Positions 7,638 through 10,959 of a stretch of DNA of 10,959 nt are shown here, one piece after another. The position numbers and the translations under genes are program-made. The notes below the pieces were generated by a model, which was not told where the DNA came from, did not search any database, and saw nothing but the letters and a program-made list of their open reading frames with translations. Position 1 is the first letter of the stretch; each line of letters opens with the position of its first letter. This stretch comes from an uncultured Prevotellaceae bacterium (GTDB taxonomy: Bacteria; Bacteroidota; Bacteroidia; Bacteroidales; Muribaculaceae), in the NCBI GenBank assembly GCA_900541935.1, contig UQLZ01000065.1, positions 1 to 10,959 on the forward strand. The letters run 5' to 3'.

Positions 7638-8558
7638 ATGCCAGTAAGAGTTCCAGATACACTACCAGCAGTAGAAGAATTAAGAAAAGAAAATATATTC
7701 GTCATTGATGAAAAGAGAGCATCAACTCAGGATATACGTCCTTTAAAGATTGCTATTCTGAACCTTATGCCCCTCAAACTAATGACTGAAACAGACTTGC
7801 TAAGACTAATCTCAAATACCCCTCTTCAGGTTGAACTTGACCTCGTTTTGCCTGATGGACATAACTGGAGCAACACTCCAAAAGAGCACTTGGATACTTT
7901 CTACAAGTCATTTAACGATATTAAGGATAATAACTATGACGGCTTCATCATTACTGGTGCTCCAGTCGAAATGGTAAACTTTGAGGATGTTGACTACTGG
8001 GACCAACTGCAGCAATTCTTTGATTGGGCAAGAAAACATGTAACATCAACAATATATATATGTTGGGCTGCCCTGGCTGGACTTTACCACAACTACGGAA
8101 TACAAAAACACGTATTGCCAAAGAAAATTTCAGGAATTTTTCCTCATAGGGTTTTGGATAAAAGCAATCCCCTATTCCGTGGCTTTGATGACAAGTTCTA
8201 CGTTCCACATAGCAGACACAGCGAAGTGAGGAAAGAGGATATTCTCAAAATTCCTCAACTAAAAATTCTTTCAGAAAGCGACGAAAGTGGTGTTTATATA
8301 ATCATGGCCCGAAACGGCAGAGAAATTTATATTACAGGGCATTCTGAATACTCGCCTTATACACTTGATTTTGAATATCATCGTGACTTGGAAAAAGGAA
8401 TGAATCCGTCAATTCCAAAAAACTATTATGAAGATGATGACCCGAATAAAGCACCAATCGTCAAATGGAGAAGCCACGCAAACCTACTGTTTACAAACTG
8501 GCTTAACTATTTTGTTTATCAAGAAACGCCTTACGACATAAGACAAATCAAAGAATGA
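7638..8558 (+). CDS. metA: Homoserine O-acyltransferase MetA family, probably acetyl-specific
   Basis: This cytosolic enzyme acylates the hydroxyl of L-homoserine, the committed step of methionine synthesis. At 306 residues it is full length. The N-terminus MPVRVPDTLPA is characteristic of MetA. The catalytic Cys142 lies in YICWAALAG (140-148), and the other triad residues are His235 and Glu237 in TGHSEYS (233-239). Residue 111 is Glu in TGAPVEMVNF (106-115). In Bacillus cereus MetA, Glu111 marks acetyl-CoA use, whereas the succinyl-specific E. coli enzyme has Gly there, so this protein is more likely a homoserine O-acetyltransferase (EC 2.3.1.31) than a succinyltransferase. It follows the phosphatase by 3 bases, and its TGA overlaps the ATG of the next gene (ATGA). 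I see no SAM or T-box riboswitch, as expected for an internal operon gene. Confidence 0.95.
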   Translation: MPVRVPDTLPAVEELRKENIFVIDEKRASTQDIRPLKIAILNLMPLKLMTETDLLRLISNTPLQVELDLVLPDGHNWSNTPKEHLDTFYKSFNDIKDNNYDGFIITGAPVEMVNFEDVDYWDQLQQFFDWARKHVTSTIYICWAALAGLYHNYGIQKHVLPKKISGIFPHRVLDKSNPLFRGFDDKFYVPHSRHSEVRKEDILKIPQLKILSESDESGVYIIMARNGREIYITGHSEYSPYTLDFEYHRDLEKGMNPSIPKNYYEDDDPNKAPIVKWRSHANLLFTNWLNYFVYQETPYDIRQIKE

Positions 8559-10378
8559 ACAAACTAACTAATATAGAACTTCTTTCACCAGCAAAGAATG
8601 CTGAAACTGCGATAGCGGCTGTTCAACACGGAGCAGACGCCGTATATATTGGGGCTCCTAAATTCGGAGCAAGGGCTGCTGTTGGCAATAGTCTTGAGGA
8701 CATTGCCAAAGCGGTTGACTATGCACATCATTTCAATTCAAAAATATACTCTACTGTTAATACTGTTCTTTATGATAATGAATTGAAAGAAGCGGAAAAG
8801 ATGATTCGCGACCTATACAGAATTGGTGTTGACGCTATCATTGTTCAGGATATGAGCATCCTTAGGATGGACATTCCCCCGATCCAACTTCACGCCAGCA
8901 CTCAATGCGATATAAGAACGCCTGAAAAAGCAAAATTTTTGGAAAACGTAGGTTTTTCACAACTCGTTTTGGCAAGAGAATTGACAATTGAGGAGATTAA
9001 AGCAATACGCAATGCTGTTTCTGTTCCGTTAGAATATTTTGTTCATGGCGCTTTGTGCGTTAGTTATAGTGGCAGATGCAACGCCAGTTGCTACTTCAAG
9101 GACCGAAGTGCAAACCGTGGTGAATGCTCACAAATTTGCCGTCTTCCATATAACGTTTATGATGAAGATGGTCTAATTCTTAAAGAAAAGCATATTCTTT
9201 CGCTAAAGGATTTCAACTTGAGCGACAGACTTGAAGACCTTCTCGAAGCAGGTGTTTCTTCTTTCAAAATAGAAGGCAGACTTAAAGAAGTTCAGTATGT
9301 AAAAAACATTACTGCACTTTACAATAATCGCTTAAACGAGATATGTAAAAGGAATCCAGACAAATACAGAAGAAGTTCTTTTGGAACTTGCGAATACTAT
9401 TTTGAACCTAATCCAGAGAAAAGTTTCAATAGAGGCTTTACTCATTACTTTAATGAAACACGAAACCCTAAACAGAAACTCGCATCTATTTACAGTCCAA
9501 AATCAATTGGTGAAAAAATAGGCACGGTCCAAAAATGCTATAAAAACACGATTACTATAAAAGGTAATGCTAATTTAGCAAACGGCGATGGTCTCGTGTA
9601 TATAAAAAATGATGAATTATTTGGATTCCGGGCAAACAAAGTTACTGGTAACAGCATACAACTGCTTAACAATATTCAAATTGCTCCAGGAACTACCATA
9701 TACAGAAACCTTGACAAATCGTTCTCTGACCTACTTTCAAAAGACTCTGCAACAAGAAAAATAGGCATTTCCGTAGCATTAGCAAAAACTGAAAAAGGTT
9801 TAAGAATTGACGGTTTTGATGAAATCGGAAATGCATGCTCTGCATTTTACCCTTTTGAAGCAGAAAAGGCCAAAAATGACCAGACTGATTACCAAAAAAG
9901 GATTATTTCCAAACTTGGTAATACAAACTATGTATTGCACAACTTAGATAACAATGCTGTTTCTGGCCTGTTTATCCCTGCATCTATTCTCACCGAAATA
10001 AGAAGGATAATTATTGAGTCTCTTGAATCGTCTCAAAGAACAAACTACAAGTTTGCATATCGTAAAGAAGAAGATAAAAAAGCCAAATGTCCATACGGAA
10101 ACCTTATCTTCTCTGACAATGTTGCAAACAAATTGTCAAGAGCATTTTACACTGAGCACGGAGCAGAATCCATTGAACCAGCAATGGAAGTATCTAAAGA
10201 TCTGAAAAACCCGATCTTGATGACAACAAGATACTGCATTCGACGCCAATTAGACGCTTGCCTAAAAGAAAAGGAACACAACAAAATTGGCAAACACCTT
10301 GTTTTGGAAAGCAACGATATCAAAATGAGTGTTGAATTTGATTGCAAGAACTGTCAGATGATTTTACGAAAATTGTAA
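8555..10378 (+). CDS. U32 family protein, RlhA/YdcP-like (probable RNA hydroxylation factor)
   Basis: This 607-residue protein of the U32 family is often labelled peptidase or collagenase. Characterised E. coli members are instead prephenate-dependent RNA hydroxylation proteins: RlhA acts on 23S rRNA and TrhP on tRNA. Its N-terminal barrel-type domain begins LLSPAKN (9-15) with GADAVYIG (26-33). The U32 signature lies at 160-179, with HGALCVSYSGRC (164-175). Cys168, Cys175, Cys191 and Cys195 (GECSQICR, 189-196) are likely Fe-S ligands. The length, with a long C-terminal part (about 300-607), resembles RlhA more than the shorter TrhP. A second cysteine set occurs near the end at Cys561, Cys569, Cys597 and Cys600. 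The start overlaps the metA stop (ATGA), and yraN follows after 4 bases. Family assignment is firm; the RNA substrate is inferred. Confidence 0.88.
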   Translation: MNKLTNIELLSPAKNAETAIAAVQHGADAVYIGAPKFGARAAVGNSLEDIAKAVDYAHHFNSKIYSTVNTVLYDNELKEAEKMIRDLYRIGVDAIIVQDMSILRMDIPPIQLHASTQCDIRTPEKAKFLENVGFSQLVLARELTIEEIKAIRNAVSVPLEYFVHGALCVSYSGRCNASCYFKDRSANRGECSQICRLPYNVYDEDGLILKEKHILSLKDFNLSDRLEDLLEAGVSSFKIEGRLKEVQYVKNITALYNNRLNEICKRNPDKYRRSSFGTCEYYFEPNPEKSFNRGFTHYFNETRNPKQKLASIYSPKSIGEKIGTVQKCYKNTITIKGNANLANGDGLVYIKNDELFGFRANKVTGNSIQLLNNIQIAPGTTIYRNLDKSFSDLLSKDSATRKIGISVALAKTEKGLRIDGFDEIGNACSAFYPFEAEKAKNDQTDYQKRIISKLGNTNYVLHNLDNNAVSGLFIPASILTEIRRIIIESLESSQRTNYKFAYRKEEDKKAKCPYGNLIFSDNVANKLSRAFYTEHGAESIEPAMEVSKDLKNPILMTTRYCIRRQLDACLKEKEHNKIGKHLVLESNDIKMSVEFDCKNCQMILRKL

Positions 10379-10382
10379 TAAT

Positions 10383-10751
10383 ATGGCAAGGCATAACGAC
10401 TTTGGGAAAAAGGGAGAAGAAGCAGCACGAGACGTTCTGCTACGCAATGGTTATATCATTCGTGAAACTAACTGGAGATGTGACAAATACGAAATCGACA
10501 TTGTTGCCGAAAAAGATAACCGATTGATAGTTGTAGAAGTAAAAACAAGAACCTCTCCTATCAATGACCTTACAAAAGTTATTACCAAAAAGAAAATTGC
10601 AAATATTATAAATGCAGGAAAAGCATACTTAGCAATGAACAAACTCCCATACGAATTACAGTTTGACATCATATTACAAATCGGCGAAGCCGATGATTTT
10701 GAAACTGAGCACATAGAAGACGCAATCATCCCACCTTTAAAAACATATTAA
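10383..10751 (+). CDS. yraN: YraN/UPF0102 family protein with endonuclease-like fold
   Basis: This is a small 122-residue protein of the widespread UPF0102 family, which has a restriction-endonuclease or Holliday-resolvase-like fold and no firmly established function. Family features are GKKGEEAARDVL (8-19, with Glu12), NGYIIRETNWR (22-32), YEIDIVAE (36-43, Glu37 and Asp39) and VVEVKTR (50-56, Glu52 and Lys54). Together these give the E...D...ExK arrangement of a PD-(D/E)XK-like active site. The length is normal for the family. It starts 4 bases after the U32 gene and is the last gene of the cluster. It could act on DNA or RNA intermediates; nothing here decides which. Confidence 0.92.
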   Translation: MARHNDFGKKGEEAARDVLLRNGYIIRETNWRCDKYEIDIVAEKDNRLIVVEVKTRTSPINDLTKVITKKKIANIINAGKAYLAMNKLPYELQFDIILQIGEADDFETEHIEDAIIPPLKTY

Positions 10752-10785
10752 AATACCTGTAAGATTATGACAAGCCACCCTACAT

Positions 10786-10825
10786 GTTCTGCGAGATACT
10801 ATGGAAATTCAAAATCCCGCAGAAC
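10786..10825 (+). terminator. Imperfect stem-loop after yraN, possible terminator
   Basis: GTTCTGCG (10786-10793) pairs with CGCAGAAC (10818-10825). After one A/C mismatch the stem continues with GAT (10795-10797) and ATC (10814-10816), leaving a 16-base loop. A short TTTT run follows at 10831-10834, only five bases after the stem. It sits 34 bases past the yraN stop, where the operon is expected to end. The U-tract is weak, so it may be a poor intrinsic terminator or an RNA-stabilising hairpin. Confidence 0.5.
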
Positions 10826-10863
10826 TGAGCTTTTAAATGAACGAACATTTATTAATTTATCTA

Positions 10864-10894
10864 TTTAGTCGTCCCTTAAAAATATCTATATTTG
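10864..10894 (+). promoter_or_regulatory. Bacteroidetes-type promoter element, TATATTTG
   Basis: TATATTTG (10887-10894) is an exact match to TAnnTTTG. TTTA (10864-10867), 19 bases upstream, is a three-of-four match to the -33 TTTG. It points rightward, away from the operon, toward an unseen gene. Confidence 0.45.
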
Positions 10895-10925
10895 TTGATA
10901 TTCAGTAGTTTAGTTTATAAAATCC

Positions 10926-10956
10926 TTTGATAAATCTGCAAGTTTTAGTACCTTTA
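10926..10956 (+). promoter_or_regulatory. Second rightward promoter element near the right edge, TACCTTTA
   Basis: TTTG (10926-10929) is a perfect -33 box and lies 19 bases before TACCTTTA (10949-10956), which differs from TAnnTTTG only in its last base. The spacing is ideal. The transcript would begin just past the window edge. Confidence 0.55.
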
Positions 10957-10959
10957 GAT

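Larger units (their letters stand above)
10752..10959. other. Intergenic region after the operon, running off the right edge
   Basis: These 208 bases hold the stem-loop described above, then AT-rich sequence with two rightward promoter-like elements. A 33-codon frame (10767-10868) runs through the hairpin but shows no family features. No other gene is visible; the promoters suggest that a plus-strand gene or RNA starts just beyond the window. Confidence 0.6.

Noticed and set aside
8555..10378. Annotation as a collagenase or protease
   Set aside because: The U32 family name is historical. The conserved cysteines and RlhA-like layout point to RNA modification rather than proteolysis.
10383..10751. 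YraN as a defence or restriction nuclease
   Set aside because: The nuclease-like motifs are those of the ubiquitous UPF0102 family, and there is no methylase, toxin or phage gene next to it.
10767..10868. 33-codon frame just after yraN
   Set aside because: It runs through the stem-loop, shows no recognisable family and has no clear initiation signal. It is best treated as chance.
1..10959. CRISPR array, insertion sequence, prophage or integrative element
   Set aside because: No spaced repeats, transposase, integrase or long terminal inverted repeats were seen. The tRNA-Val gene has no integrase nearby, although its 3' end lies outside the window and could not be inspected for an attachment site.

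Overview
The window reads as chromosomal housekeeping DNA from an AT-rich member of the Bacteroidales (phylum Bacteroidota). Three things support this. Promoter-like sites fit the Bacteroidetes pattern (TTTG around -33, TAnnTTTG around -7). Translation starts lack clear Shine-Dalgarno sequences. The gene content (SurA-like PPIase, OstA-like protein, MutL, TPR/PD40 lipid- or envelope-type protein, U32 protein, YraN) is a familiar Bacteroidales set. Genus cannot be assigned from the sequence alone.

Layout: the left edge holds the 5' part of a tRNA-Val(TAC) gene on the minus strand (1-53) with its own promoter (74-105). A divergent, roughly 360-base non-coding region (54-413) follows. It carries two rightward promoter-like elements that share a 10-base direct repeat, with small hairpins between them. 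From 414 to 10751 eight genes lie on the plus strand with gaps of 20 bases or less and two ATGA stop/start overlaps, so they probably form one transcription unit. The order is SurA-like periplasmic PPIase, OstA-like protein, mutL, TPR/PD40 exported protein, PHP-family histidinol-phosphatase, metA-type homoserine acyltransferase, U32 protein (RlhA-like), and YraN/UPF0102. The last 208 bases (10752-10959) contain an imperfect hairpin and two rightward promoter-like elements for something beyond the edge.

Functionally the first two genes belong to outer-membrane biogenesis: an outer-membrane-protein chaperone and an LptA/OstA-fold protein. MutL is the mismatch-repair ATPase. The TPR/PD40 protein is exported and of unknown role. 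The PHP phosphatase and MetA belong to histidine and methionine synthesis. The U32 protein is probably an RNA-modifying Fe-S protein. YraN has a nuclease-like fold of unknown role. The grouping looks like a conserved operon of unrelated housekeeping functions rather than one pathway.

I found no mobile element, CRISPR array, defence cassette or clearly novel system. The points most worth checking are the acetyl-type specificity residue (Glu111) in the MetA homologue, the degenerate endonuclease motifs in MutL, and the duplicated promoter/leader element before the operon.
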